DNA from: Paenibacillus dendritiformis
GTDB taxonomy: Bacteria > Bacillota > Bacilli > Paenibacillales > Paenibacillaceae
Assembly: GCF_015845845.1 (NCBI RefSeq)
Contig: NZ_LDIG01000121.1
Coordinates: 1-64,000, forward strand
Direction of reading: 5' to 3'
DNA length: 64,000 bases
This document shows positions 8,563 to 17,862 of this stretch, one piece after another. Numbering within the stretch: position 1 is the first letter of the stretch; each line of letters opens with the position of its first letter. Position numbers and translations under genes: made by a program. Below the pieces are notes generated by a model. That model saw only the letters and a program-made list of their open reading frames with translations, did no database searches and had not been told where the DNA came from.

Positions 8563-9648
8563 ATGGGATACGCAAAAAAGTCACTCAAGTGGTGGATAGG
8601 GGCAATTCTTAGCATGGTCATGCTGATGGTGACGGCCTGCGGAGGCAGCACCGCATCCGAAGGCGGCCAGCCGGCGGGAACGAACGGCTCGGAGAAGCAG
8701 AAGCTCGTCATTTATACGGCGCGAGACAAGAATGTCGTCGAGGAGATTATTCCGAAGTTCGAAGCGAAGCATCCCGAGGTCGAGGTGGAAGTGCTTACGA
8801 TGGGGGCGCAGCAAATTTTGGAGCGCGTGCGCGGGGAAAAAGCGAACCCGCAGGCGGATTTCTGGTGGGGCGGCACGCAGTCGGCCCTGATGACGGCGGC
8901 GGATGAGGGGCTGCTCGAAAGCGTGAAGCCGAGCTTCGCCGACAGCATTCCGGAGCTTTACAAGGACAGCGAGGATCGCTGGTATGGCGAAATGCTGCTG
9001 CCGGAAGTGATCATGTACAACTCCGCGGCGCTGAAAAAAGAAGAAGCGCCCCAAGATTGGGATGATCTGCTGGATCCGAAGCACAAAGGGAAAATCATTA
9101 TTCGCGGCGTGCTCGCCTCCGGAACGATGAGAACGATATATTCGGCCATGATCTACCGTCAAGACGCGAACGATCCTGCTCCAGGCTATGAGTGGCTGAA
9201 GAAGCTCGACGCCAATACGAAGGAATACGCTCAGGATCCGACCAACCTGTATCTGAAGCTGGCGCGCGAGGAAGGCACGCTGTCGCTGTGGAATCTGCAG
9301 GATATCATGATTCAGAAGGAATTGCAGAAGCAGCCGTTCGACTTCATCTATCCGGCCAGCGGCGCCCCGATTTTGGTCGATGGGGTCGGCGTAGTCAAAG
9401 GCGCCAAGAACATGGAAGCGGCGATGAAATTTTACGAATTCCTGTTCGATTCGAATCTGCGGGTGGAACTGGCGGAGAAGCTGTATCAGATTCCGACGCG
9501 TACGGATATCAGCAAGGACACGCTCCCGGAATGGCTGCAGGGACTGGAGTTGAAGCCGCTGCCGCTGGATTGGGCGGTCATGGCGGAGAAGGAGAAGGAA
9601 TGGATGCAGCATTGGGACGAGAACATCAAGGGCAAAGGGTCCAACTAA
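8563..9648 (+). CDS. ABC importer substrate-binding lipoprotein (Fe3+/polyamine-like family)
   Basis: About 361 residues. The signal peptide ends in the lipobox VTACGG, so the protein is lipid-anchored outside the membrane. LVIYTARDKNVVEEIIPKFE and the later QADFWWGG match the COG1840 (AfuA/FbpA/PhnS-like) periplasmic-binding family. GGAGG lies 6 bases before the ATG at 8563; the frame's earlier ATG at 8515 lacks a ribosome binding site. It is followed by its ATPase (54-base gap) and a fused permease. Relatives bind iron, thiosulfate, 2-aminoethylphosphonate or sugar phosphates. The locus context of deacetylases and a sugar kinase suggests an organic substrate rather than iron (inference). 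Confidence 0.85.
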   Translation: MGYAKKSLKWWIGAILSMVMLMVTACGGSTASEGGQPAGTNGSEKQKLVIYTARDKNVVEEIIPKFEAKHPEVEVEVLTMGAQQILERVRGEKANPQADFWWGGTQSALMTAADEGLLESVKPSFADSIPELYKDSEDRWYGEMLLPEVIMYNSAALKKEEAPQDWDDLLDPKHKGKIIIRGVLASGTMRTIYSAMIYRQDANDPAPGYEWLKKLDANTKEYAQDPTNLYLKLAREEGTLSLWNLQDIMIQKELQKQPFDFIYPASGAPILVDGVGVVKGAKNMEAAMKFYEFLFDSNLRVELAEKLYQIPTRTDISKDTLPEWLQGLELKPLPLDWAVMAEKEKEWMQHWDENIKGKGSN

Positions 9649-9702
9649 CACATTCGGGCGGGGGCTCCTCCGCCTGAGCACATTACCAAGGGGGCAAGCA
9701 AC

Positions 9703-10800
9703 TTGATAGAGGTCAACCTGGATCATGTGAGCAAACAATTCGGAAACGTAAAGGGAGTCGCGGATGTCAATGTCCGGATTCAACCGGGGGAATTTTTCAC
9801 CTTTCTCGGGCCGAGCGGCTGCGGCAAGACGACGACGCTGCGAATGATCGCGGGCTTCTACTATCCGAGCGAGGGCCGCATCCTGTTCGGCAGCAACGAT
9901 GTGACGACACTTCCCCCGAACAAGCGCAACACGGGAATGGTGTTTCAGAACTATGCATTGTTTCCGCATATGACGGTGTTTGAAAATATCGCATTCGGGC
10001 TGCAAGTGAGAAAGGTCGCGAAATCCGACATCGTGCGGCGCGTCGAACGCGCGCAGAAGCAAGTCCATCTGGAGGGCTACGGCAGCCGCCGCATCGATCA
10101 ATTGTCCGGCGGCCAGCAGCAGCGGGTCGCGTTGGCTCGCGCGCTGGTGATCGAGCCGCAAATTCTGCTCCTCGATGAGCCGTTATCGAATCTGGATGCG
10201 AAGCTGAGAGAAGAAACGAGAATCGAAATCAAAAGACTGCAGCTGGAGCTCGGGATCACGACGATCTATGTTACGCATGATCAGGCCGAGGCGATGGCGA
10301 TGTCGGACCGGATTATGGTGATGCAGGGCGGGGTGGTGCAGCAGATAGGAAGCCCGGCGGACATTTATCATCGTCCGGTCAACCGGTTTGTCGCCTCCTT
10401 TATCGGGGAATCCAATCTGTGGGAAGGAACCGTGGAACGAATCGCAGACGGAGAAGCGGTCATTCGCGTCGCTCCGGATCTGGTCCTGACGGGGCTGGCT
10501 GCGAACGCTTCGCCGGACTGCGAGCTGGAACCGGGCAAGCGCATCACGATGTCCATACGTCCGGAATCGATACGCGAGTCCCTGCCAGGGGAGCCCGCGG
10601 ACAATGTCGTCCACGGCAGCGTGATCATCTCCGAATTTACGGGCGTGAGCGTGAATTATGTGTCGCAAGCGGCGGGGCGGCCATTGAAGGCGATGTTCGT
10701 CAATCAAGGGCATCGGGTACGCGGAAGAGGGGAAGCGATTTCCTTGTTCATTCCAAAAGAAAGCATCTATTTTTTGGAATACAGAGGGGATGAACGATGA
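9703..10800 (+). CDS. ABC importer ATPase (PotA/FbpC-like)
   Basis: 365 residues starting at a TTG preceded by AAGGGGG. Motifs: Walker A GPSGCGKTT, Q-loop VFQNYALFPHM, signature LSGGQQQRVALARAL, Walker B ILLLDEPLSNLDAKLR, H-loop VTHDQAEAMAMSDRI. The C-terminal ~130 residues form a TOBE domain. This is the CUT2-like/polyamine-iron subclass that pairs with COG1840 binding proteins. The last codons overlap the permease by ATGA, showing coupling. Confidence 0.9.
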   Translation: MIEVNLDHVSKQFGNVKGVADVNVRIQPGEFFTFLGPSGCGKTTTLRMIAGFYYPSEGRILFGSNDVTTLPPNKRNTGMVFQNYALFPHMTVFENIAFGLQVRKVAKSDIVRRVERAQKQVHLEGYGSRRIDQLSGGQQQRVALARALVIEPQILLLDEPLSNLDAKLREETRIEIKRLQLELGITTIYVTHDQAEAMAMSDRIMVMQGGVVQQIGSPADIYHRPVNRFVASFIGESNLWEGTVERIADGEAVIRVAPDLVLTGLAANASPDCELEPGKRITMSIRPESIRESLPGEPADNVVHGSVIISEFTGVSVNYVSQAAGRPLKAMFVNQGHRVRGRGEAISLFIPKESIYFLEYRGDER

Positions 10801-12533
10801 TACCGAAACGGAACATAAAACCGAGGAAACCGGGGATTGCTCCATTCAGGCCCGTTTCCATTACGCAGTCGCCATATTTTGTCTATGTCCTGGTCGCGCC
10901 CTTGTTTTTGGTGCTGTTGGCTTATGTCGTATATCCGCTGTTCCAGACGTTCATGCAAAGCATTCAGGCAGAGGATCAACTCTCGCTTCACAACTATGCC
11001 CGCTTTTTTAGCCTGGAGCATACCTCCAATCTGGAAGCGCTCTGGACCAGCATTTATATTTCGGTGTTAAGCGTAATCACCTGCGCGATTGTCGGCGTTG
11101 CGATGGCCTTTTTACTGGAACGCTACGAGTTCCCCGGCCGCAAAATCCTCGCCGTCCTCGTGCTTGTCCCGATGGCTTTGCCGCCGCTCGTCGGCGTGCT
11201 GTCGTTTACGTTTCTCTATGGAGAGAGCGGGATTATTCCGCGGGCGCTCAAGGAGCTGCTTCAGCTTGAACAGGTGCCGTTTGCGTTAAAGGGCATCTGG
11301 GGCGTGCTCGTCGTCCATACGTTCACGATGTATACGTACTTTTACATGACGGCATCGTCGGCGATCCGCAATCTCGATCCGTCGCTGGAAGAGGCGGCGG
11401 CCAGTCTCGGCGCGGGACGGCTCTACATATGGCGGCGCGTTATTCTGCCGATGCTGACTCCGGCCTTGGTCGCGTCGTCGCTGCTTGTGTTCATGATCGC
11501 GATGGCTTCGTATACGGCTCCGCTCATTTTCGGCATTGAGCGGACGATGACGATGCAGATTTATTTGTCCCGGACGAACGGCAATCTCGATATGGCGGCC
11601 GCGCAGTCCACCATCCTGTCGGTCGTGTCGATCGCGTTCCTGCTCGTCATGCGCTGGTATCAGGGCCTGCGCAATTACCAGAACATGAGCAAGGGGGTCA
11701 GCGTGCATCGGACGGAAGTGAAGAGCGCCGCGGGCAAATATGTCGCCATGCTCCTGTCCATCGCAGGGGTCATCGTGCTGCTGCTTCCGATACTCGTTCT
11801 CGTTCTGATCTCGTTCTCGGCGGACGGCAGGTGGACGACGCAAATTTTGCCTCCCGAATATACGGTGGAGCATTACGTAAAGCTGTTCACCGACAGCAAA
11901 ACGTGGCGGCCGATTGCGAACAGCTTCCAGATGAGCTTCGTGGCCACCATTGGCAATGTGATCTTCGGCGTCGCTGCCGCTTACGCGATGGTGCGCTTGT
12001 CCTTCCGGGGAAAAACGCTGCTTGACGCGCTGATTATGCTTCCGTGGGCCTTGCCCGGCACGGTCGTCGCGGTCAACCTGATCGCCGCCTTCAGCGAGCC
12101 TACCGTATTCAGCTTCAATCAGGTGCTGATCGGCAGCTTCTGGATACTTCCGTTGGCGTATTTCGTCCGCCATTTGCCGTTAGTGTTCCGCTCCACCTCC
12201 GCCACCCTGGTCCAGATGGACGCCTCCGTCGAAGAGGCGGCGCGCAATCTGGGCGCATCGTGGTGGTACAGCTTCCGGCGGGTCGTGTTCCCGATGGCGC
12301 TAAGCGGGATTTTGGCGGGTACCCTGCTCGCGTTCGTGCAGGGCATCGGGGAATTCGTCTCTTCCATTTTGCTCTTTACCGCCAGAAGCGCCCCGCTATC
12401 CGTCGAGATTTTTCAGCGGATGTATTCATTTGAATTCGGTACGGCATGCGCGTACGGCGTGCTGCAAATTTCCTTGATCATACTTGTGCTCTTCGTCTCG
12501 CGCAAAATAACGGGCGACAGCGCAGCCATGTAA
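10797..12533 (+). CDS. ABC importer permease, two fused permease domains
   Basis: 578 residues with about 12 membrane segments and two copies of the EAA loop: EEAAASLGAGRLYIWRRVI near residue 200 and EEAARNLGASWWYSFRRVV near 480. One polypeptide thus supplies both halves of the channel, as in FbpB/ThiP-like permeases. It is coupled by an ATGA overlap to the ATPase gene and completes a binding-protein, ATPase and permease set. Confidence 0.9.
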   Translation: MIPKRNIKPRKPGIAPFRPVSITQSPYFVYVLVAPLFLVLLAYVVYPLFQTFMQSIQAEDQLSLHNYARFFSLEHTSNLEALWTSIYISVLSVITCAIVGVAMAFLLERYEFPGRKILAVLVLVPMALPPLVGVLSFTFLYGESGIIPRALKELLQLEQVPFALKGIWGVLVVHTFTMYTYFYMTASSAIRNLDPSLEEAAASLGAGRLYIWRRVILPMLTPALVASSLLVFMIAMASYTAPLIFGIERTMTMQIYLSRTNGNLDMAAAQSTILSVVSIAFLLVMRWYQGLRNYQNMSKGVSVHRTEVKSAAGKYVAMLLSIAGVIVLLLPILVLVLISFSADGRWTTQILPPEYTVEHYVKLFTDSKTWRPIANSFQMSFVATIGNVIFGVAAAYAMVRLSFRGKTLLDALIMLPWALPGTVVAVNLIAAFSEPTVFSFNQVLIGSFWILPLAYFVRHLPLVFRSTSATLVQMDASVEEAARNLGASWWYSFRRVVFPMALSGILAGTLLAFVQGIGEFVSSILLFTARSAPLSVEIFQRMYSFEFGTACAYGVLQISLIILVLFVSRKITGDSAAM

Positions 12534-12603
12534 CGGGCGGTTAATTGGAAGGAAGGTCATTTCGTGGGAACACCTAGGGGTTCGCCAACCACGTGATGAT
12601 ATG

Positions 12604-12630
12604 CAGCGGGGAACAGGCCATTCCCTGCTG
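12604..12630 (+). other. Hairpin in the intergenic region before the secreted PIG-L gene
   Basis: CAGCGGGGAA and TTCCCTGCTG can form a near-perfect 10-bp stem. There is no T-run, so it is more likely an mRNA processing or stability element, or an attenuating structure, than a terminator. Low certainty. Confidence 0.3.
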
Positions 12631-12661
12631 ACAAACAATCCACCATTCGAGGAGGGATTTG

Positions 12662-15211
12662 ATGATCAGAGGCAAGTCAGCTTGGAGGTTCTGTTCCATG
12701 GTCATAAGCGCGGTGCTGGCGGGCAGCGCCCTGCTGTCCGCTCAAGCCCAACCCGTGCATGCGGATCGCGGGATTGCCGATCTGTGGAAGGCGATTCGGC
12801 CGTTGACGACGATCGCGAGCGCCATGAACACGGGGGCCCACCCCGATGATGAGCACAGCGCGACCTTGGCTTATCTGTCCTTGGGGCGAGGCGTGAGCAC
12901 TTCGAGCGTGATTGCGGTTCGCGGGGAGGGCGGACAGAACGAGATCGGGAGCGAGCTGGGGCAGGCCCTCGGCGTCATTCGGACCCGCGAGCTGGAGGAA
13001 GCATCCCGCATCACCAACGTGACGCTGGGGATACTCGGCGAGAAGCTGGACGATCCGATTTACGATTTCGGCTTTTCGAAGAGCGTGGAGGAGACGCTGG
13101 ACAAATGGGGCGATTCGGTCGTCTACGAGCGCTTGATTCGGAAAATTCGCGAGCTGCGCCCGGATGTCATCATTCCTTCGTTCTTGAACGAAGCCTCCAC
13201 GCACGGACATCACCGCACGATCAACGTGCTTACCGTCAGGGCGTTCAAGGATGCGGCGAATCCGGACATTTTTCCTGAACATCTGAAAAAGGGCTTGCGC
13301 CCCTGGCAAATCAAGAAGTTGTACGTGCCGGCCCATTCCAAGGACTACAGCGTGAACGTGCCGGTTGGCGACTACGATGAAATCTACGGCGCGTCATATC
13401 TGCAGCTCGGGGAAGAATCCCGCTTCATGCACCGCAGCCAGGGGATGGGCAGGGTGTATGACGAAGGCCCCGGGCAAGGCGAGCTGTTCAGCAAGTATTA
13501 CAAGCTCGAGCTAAGCACGGTCACATCGAAGGAGAAAGAGAATGACTTCTTCGACGGCATTGCCTTCACCTTCGAGGATTTGGCGAAGGACATCGAGGCG
13601 AAGGACAAAGACAGCAAGGTGGCCCGTGATTTGCGCGCCTTGCACAAGGACGCGAATGAAGTCGTTACCGCCTATCCAAGCTTTGCCGGCGTCCTGAAGC
13701 AGGTTCATAAAATGAAGGCCGATGTGGAGACCGCGCTGGCTGATGTCAAAGCATCCGGCCTGGAGGCGGCAGCCAAGGAGGATTTGCTTCACCGGCTTCA
13801 GGTCAAGGATGCACAGCTGAATCAGGCCAGCATGGAAGCGGCGTCCATGGTGGCGAAGGTCAAGCCGGCCGAGAGCGAGCTGGTGCCGGGCCAGACGACG
13901 AAGGTCGTTGTCTCGGCCTTCAACGGCGGATCAACGATCTTGCGCAACGTTAACTTGAGCCTTCGCGTCCCCGCAGGCTGGAAGGCCGCTCCGGCCGGGG
14001 CGACCCGCTTCGAGCAATTGGGCTACAACGAGACGGCATCCGCCGTCTTCGAGGTGACAGTGCCCGCGAACGCGCCGCTGTTCAAGCCTTATGACCGTCC
14101 GGTGTTCCAGGGGAAGGTCGAATATGAGGCGTACGGCACGGCCACGACGCTGGATGTTGCTCCGCGGAACGCCGTGGCTGTACTGCCGCCGTACTCGATG
14201 ACGCTGAGCCCGAACGCCACGATTCTGAATACGCTCCGGGCGGGAGAGCCGATTCCGGTGAAGGTGACCGTGCGCAATTACACGCCGGGCGCATCCAAAG
14301 CGTCGGTCTCGCTGAACGTGCCGGAAGGCTGGACGGTTGAGCCTGCCGCGGAAGAGCTAAGCTTCGCCTCCAAGGGCGAAACGAAGTCCGCCGCATTTAC
14401 GGTCAAGGCGGCTTCGAACGTGGCGCCGGGCACCTTTTCCGTGAAGGCGATCGCGAAGAACGGCGCCGTGCTCAGCACACATGGGGCGCAGGCGATCGAC
14501 TACGCGCATATCGGCAGGACATATCTGATCCAGCCGGCGGAGCTCAGCATCCAGGCCTTCGACCTGAAGGTGCCGGACCAATTAAAGGTCGGCTACGTGT
14601 CCAGCGGGTTTGACAACATCGACCACTATTTGCGCCAGGCGGGCGTCGATGTCGTCAACCTGGATGCGAAGGATATCGAATCCGGCGATCTGTCCCAGTA
14701 CGACACGATCGTGCTCGGCATTCGCGCGTACGCCTTCCGCCCGGAATTGATTCCAAGCAATCAGCGGCTGCTCAGCTATGTCAAGGACGGCGGCAATCTG
14801 GTCGTTCAGTATCATAAGCCGGAGGACAAATGGTCGCCGGAGCTGGCTCCGTATCCGATTACGATCGGAACGCCGCTCATTCAGTGGCGCGTCACGGACG
14901 AGAATTCGAAGGTAACGATGCTGGCCCCGGATCACCCGATGTTCAACATGCCGAACAAGATCGCGGATCAGGATTGGCGCGGCTGGATTCAAGACCGCTC
15001 CGCCTACAATCCGTCGCAATGGGGCAAGGAATATACGGCGCTCATCTCGAACGGCGACCCGGGGGAGAAGGAGTTCACGGGCACGTTCCTGACCGCGCAT
15101 TACGGCAAAGGGGTGTATACGTACAGCTCCCTGGTCTGGTACCGCCAGATTCCGGCGCTCGTTCCGGGCTCCATGCGGATGTTCGTCAATATGATTAGCC
15201 AGCATCAATAA
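12662..15211 (+). CDS. Secreted multidomain PIG-L (LmbE) deacetylase with NEW3-type and GATase-like domains
   Basis: About 849 residues. A signal peptide (hydrophobic segment ending near AQPVHA) precedes an LmbE domain with the metal motif AHPDDE near residue 60 and the second histidine cluster THGHHR near 180; such enzymes remove N-acetyl groups from aminosugar conjugates using Zn. Residues ~400-620 contain two Ig-like NEW3/alpha-galactosidase-associated modules (VPAGWKAAP, VPEGWTVEP). The C-terminal ~200 residues resemble a ThuA/GATase1-like flavodoxin fold (YDTIVLGIRAY, DGGNLVVQYH). GGAGGG sits 6 bases before the ATG at 12662. As a secreted deacetylase downstream of an importer, it probably acts on the substrate outside the membrane (inference). 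Confidence 0.8.
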   Translation: MIRGKSAWRFCSMVISAVLAGSALLSAQAQPVHADRGIADLWKAIRPLTTIASAMNTGAHPDDEHSATLAYLSLGRGVSTSSVIAVRGEGGQNEIGSELGQALGVIRTRELEEASRITNVTLGILGEKLDDPIYDFGFSKSVEETLDKWGDSVVYERLIRKIRELRPDVIIPSFLNEASTHGHHRTINVLTVRAFKDAANPDIFPEHLKKGLRPWQIKKLYVPAHSKDYSVNVPVGDYDEIYGASYLQLGEESRFMHRSQGMGRVYDEGPGQGELFSKYYKLELSTVTSKEKENDFFDGIAFTFEDLAKDIEAKDKDSKVARDLRALHKDANEVVTAYPSFAGVLKQVHKMKADVETALADVKASGLEAAAKEDLLHRLQVKDAQLNQASMEAASMVAKVKPAESELVPGQTTKVVVSAFNGGSTILRNVNLSLRVPAGWKAAPAGATRFEQLGYNETASAVFEVTVPANAPLFKPYDRPVFQGKVEYEAYGTATTLDVAPRNAVAVLPPYSMTLSPNATILNTLRAGEPIPVKVTVRNYTPGASKASVSLNVPEGWTVEPAAEELSFASKGETKSAAFTVKAASNVAPGTFSVKAIAKNGAVLSTHGAQAIDYAHIGRTYLIQPAELSIQAFDLKVPDQLKVGYVSSGFDNIDHYLRQAGVDVVNLDAKDIESGDLSQYDTIVLGIRAYAFRPELIPSNQRLLSYVKDGGNLVVQYHKPEDKWSPELAPYPITIGTPLIQWRVTDENSKVTMLAPDHPMFNMPNKIADQDWRGWIQDRSAYNPSQWGKEYTALISNGDPGEKEFTGTFLTAHYGKGVYTYSSLVWYRQIPALVPGSMRMFVNMISQHQ

Positions 15212-15337
15212 GAAGGCGGTACACGCAATCGCAACCATGCGACTCTGAACACTGCCCGATCGCTGCGTGATAATTGTCTGATAGTCCCCAACCTGTTACG
15301 GCTATCTGCGCAGCATGGCATCATCGGCGAGGGCCCC

Positions 15338-15507
15338 GGACGGACTACCGTGAAAAGACCGCAGCGTGAGCCGTCAACCCGGACGGATTACCGTGAAAGG
15401 ACGGAGCGTGAGCCGTCAACCCGGACGGATTACCGTGAAAAGACGGAGCGTGAGCCGCCAACCCGAACGGATACCGCAATAAGACGGCATCACGAGCAAT
15501 TTTCGTT
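15338..15507 (+). repeat. Four imperfect tandem copies of a 42-43 bp repeat
   Basis: Units start near 15338, 15381, 15423 and 15465. Each begins GGACGGAYTACCGTGAAA and ends in AGCGTGAGCCGTCAACC; the fourth is degenerate. The array sits in the otherwise gene-free 15212-15584 gap between the secreted deacetylase and the creatininase-family gene. The minus strand is open through it, giving a 14-residue repeat, but nothing else supports coding. A short GAAAAGCT/AGCTTTTC hairpin follows at about 15515-15532. Confidence 0.75.
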
Positions 15508-15584
15508 GCGGAAGTGAAAAGCTCCAGCTTTTCGCCCCCTTCGGGGCCCTCTCCCATTTTCGCTCGCATGAGGAGGTGCAAGCA

Positions 15585-16343
15585 TTGAAGGCAATCGGAG
15601 TTCACGGGCGGGATATCGAGCAAATGACAAGGGAGACGCAGTTCGCCGTCGTTCCGTTGGGCTCGGTGGAATATCATGGTCCGCACGCTCCGCTCGGAAC
15701 GGATACGATCCTGGCGGAGAGCTTCGCGGAGAGGATTGACCCTTCCCTGCATCCTTTGATCTATCCGGCCATTCCGTACTCGGCCTGTCCCGGCAAGACC
15801 CGGCATTATCCGGGCACGATCCCGGTTCGCCCTACAGTCTTTATCGACTATCTCGCCGATGTCGTCGAAGGCATATGCCGGCTCGGCATCCGCCATATCG
15901 TGCTGCTGAACGCCCACGATGCCAATATGGGGCCGGCCCGCACCGCAGCCGAACAGGTAACCGGCGCCTATCCTGACGCCAGCGTCCTTCTGATCAACTG
16001 GTGGCAGATGGCGGGCGTCGAGTTCACGCAGCGAATGGGGCTTTTTCAAGGAACGGCTGGCCGTGGGCATGGGGGACCGTACGAAATGTCCGCCGTCAAG
16101 GCCTTCCGCCCGGAAATGGTAACCGTACAGGAATCGGACCTTGAACTGGACGCAGGTCCCCCATTATCTTCTGTGCCCTATGTATTGGTCGAAGGAACTC
16201 CGCAAGGCTGGGACGGCTATACGGGCCGCATCCGGCAGAGCTCCCTTGAGGCGGGGCAAATCATCGTGGAGGAAGCGAGCCGCAATATGAACTTGCTCAT
16301 CCAGGAGTGGCTGGCGAGGAGAACAGACAAGAAGAAGGAGTGA
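15585..16343 (+). CDS. Creatininase-family amidohydrolase
   Basis: About 252 residues. Family metal-binding motifs are visible: VPLGSVEYHGPHAPLGTDT (Glu, His and Asp ligands), LNAHDAN in place of the usual NGHGGN, and GHGGPYEMS. Creatininase-family enzymes are cytoplasmic metal-dependent amidases that cleave cyclic or linear amides such as creatinine or formamide intermediates. The TTG at 15585 has AGGAGG 8 bases upstream; the GTG at 15576 lies within that ribosome binding site. Ten bases separate it from the lyase gene, so the two are co-transcribed. The exact substrate is unknown. Confidence 0.8.
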   Translation: MKAIGVHGRDIEQMTRETQFAVVPLGSVEYHGPHAPLGTDTILAESFAERIDPSLHPLIYPAIPYSACPGKTRHYPGTIPVRPTVFIDYLADVVEGICRLGIRHIVLLNAHDANMGPARTAAEQVTGAYPDASVLLINWWQMAGVEFTQRMGLFQGTAGRGHGGPYEMSAVKAFRPEMVTVQESDLELDAGPPLSSVPYVLVEGTPQGWDGYTGRIRQSSLEAGQIIVEEASRNMNLLIQEWLARRTDKKKE

Positions 16344-16353
16344 TATTTGCGCT

Positions 16354-17862
16354 ATGGGATATCGTGAAAAATGGATAGAAGCGGAAGGAACTTCATTCCC
16401 TGGCAAAACGTACGCGGAGGTGGTGCTGGATCCTGCTTTTAATGAAGCGAAAACCCATTTGCTCGGTCCGATGATGGCGATCAACAAGGCCCATCTTATC
16501 ATGCTGCAGCGGCAGCAGTTGGTGTCGCTTGACGAAGCGAAGCGGATCGCGAGCGCGATTCGGGCCATCGACACGGAGGCGCTTCGCCAAGCCAGTTATA
16601 CCGGGCAGTTCGAGGATTTGTTCTTCCAGGTCGAGCATCAACTGCTGGAGCATGCAGGCGAAATCGCCGGCAACCTGCATCTGGCGCGCAGCCGGAATGA
16701 CATGGGCATCGCGATCTACCGGATGGTGCTGCGGGAGAAGCTGCTCGAGACGCTGGCTTCCGCGCTGAATCTGAAGGAGCAGTTGCTGCTGTTCGCCAGC
16801 GACCACACCGGCACGCTGATGATCGGCTACACCCATACGCAGCAGGCGCAGCCGACGACACTTGCGCATTACATGATGGCGGTCGCCGATTCGCTCAACC
16901 GGGACATCCGGCGAATGATGGCGTCCTACGCCAATTGCAACCGCAGCAGCATGGGCGCGGCGGCGCTCACGACATCGGGCTTCGCGATTAGCCGGGAGCA
17001 GATGATGGAGCTGCTTGCTTTTGATGAACTAATCGATAATTCCTATGACGCCATCGGCGGGGCCGATTACCTGGGCGAGATCGCGACGGCTGTACAACTC
17101 GCGGCGATCAATCTGGGCCGGGTCGTTCAAGATATGCTGCTGTGGTGCACGCAGGAGTTCAGCGCGCTACATGTGGCGGCCCCGTATGTGCAGATCAGCT
17201 CCATCATGCCGCAGAAGCGCAATCCCGTCTCGTTCGAGCATATGCGCGCCCTGCTGTCGAGCTGCGTCGGCAATACGAACACGGTGCTGACGATGATCCA
17301 CAATACGCCGTTCGGCGACATCGTGGACACCGAGGACGACATGCAGCCTTATGCCTGGAAAAGCCTCGACATGATGGACAGCATCTACCGCCTGTTCGCC
17401 GCCGTCATCGGCACGATGGAAGTGAACAAGGAGGTGCTGCGCCAGCGGACGCAGGGAAGCTTCGCCACGGTGACCGAACTGGCGGATACCCTTGTCCGAA
17501 CGGATGGTTTGTCGTTCCGCAAGGCCCATCATATCGTCAGCGACGTGGTGCGGCAGGCCTTGGCGCAAGGAATGGCGGCCGATCAGATTACGCTTTCTCT
17601 CGTCAACGAGAGCGCGCGTCGCCATATCGGGCGAGATACGACGCTTAGCGAAGAAACGCTGGGCGAAGCGCTCGACCCCGCGCATTTTGTGGATATTCGT
17701 TCGCTGCCTGGAGGGCCGAGCCCGAAGGAAGTGAAGCGCATGATCGGAATTCGGGTGAATGAGCAGCAGGCGCATTTGAAATGGGTTGGGCAGGCGCAGG
17801 AGAAGATTCGGCGGGCGATGCGGCATTTGGACGAAGTCATCCTGGAGTGGAGTGGTACTTGA
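16354..17862 (+). CDS. Argininosuccinate-lyase-like enzyme (aspartase/fumarase superfamily)
   Basis: 502 residues. Superfamily signatures are present: ARSRNDM (ASL: GRSRND), GYTHTQQAQPTTLAHY (ASL: GYTHLQRAQP) and the catalytic loop SSIMPQKRNPVSFEH. Such enzymes cleave C-N or C-O bonds by beta-elimination, releasing fumarate in ASL, aspartase and fumarase. The protein is longer than typical ArgH (~460) and the locus has no argG, so a role in arginine synthesis is unlikely. It lies between a creatininase-family amidase and a sugar-kinase-like gene, with a one-base stop/start overlap to the latter. I infer a catabolic lyase acting on a conjugate, substrate unknown. Confidence 0.75.
   Translation: MGYREKWIEAEGTSFPGKTYAEVVLDPAFNEAKTHLLGPMMAINKAHLIMLQRQQLVSLDEAKRIASAIRAIDTEALRQASYTGQFEDLFFQVEHQLLEHAGEIAGNLHLARSRNDMGIAIYRMVLREKLLETLASALNLKEQLLLFASDHTGTLMIGYTHTQQAQPTTLAHYMMAVADSLNRDIRRMMASYANCNRSSMGAAALTTSGFAISREQMMELLAFDELIDNSYDAIGGADYLGEIATAVQLAAINLGRVVQDMLLWCTQEFSALHVAAPYVQISSIMPQKRNPVSFEHMRALLSSCVGNTNTVLTMIHNTPFGDIVDTEDDMQPYAWKSLDMMDSIYRLFAAVIGTMEVNKEVLRQRTQGSFATVTELADTLVRTDGLSFRKAHHIVSDVVRQALAQGMAADQITLSLVNESARRHIGRDTTLSEETLGEALDPAHFVDIRSLPGGPSPKEVKRMIGIRVNEQQAHLKWVGQAQEKIRRAMRHLDEVILEWSGT

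Noticed and set aside
8581-10161. 526-codon minus-strand frame
   Set aside because: It lies opposite the ABC lipoprotein and ATPase genes, has no recognisable motif, and is a by-product of GC-rich codon usage.
16354-17862. Calling the lyase argH
   Set aside because: The motifs are ASL-like, but the protein is longer, carries ARSRNDM in place of GRSRNDQ, and sits in a sugar-type catabolic locus without argG; housekeeping ArgH is not supported.
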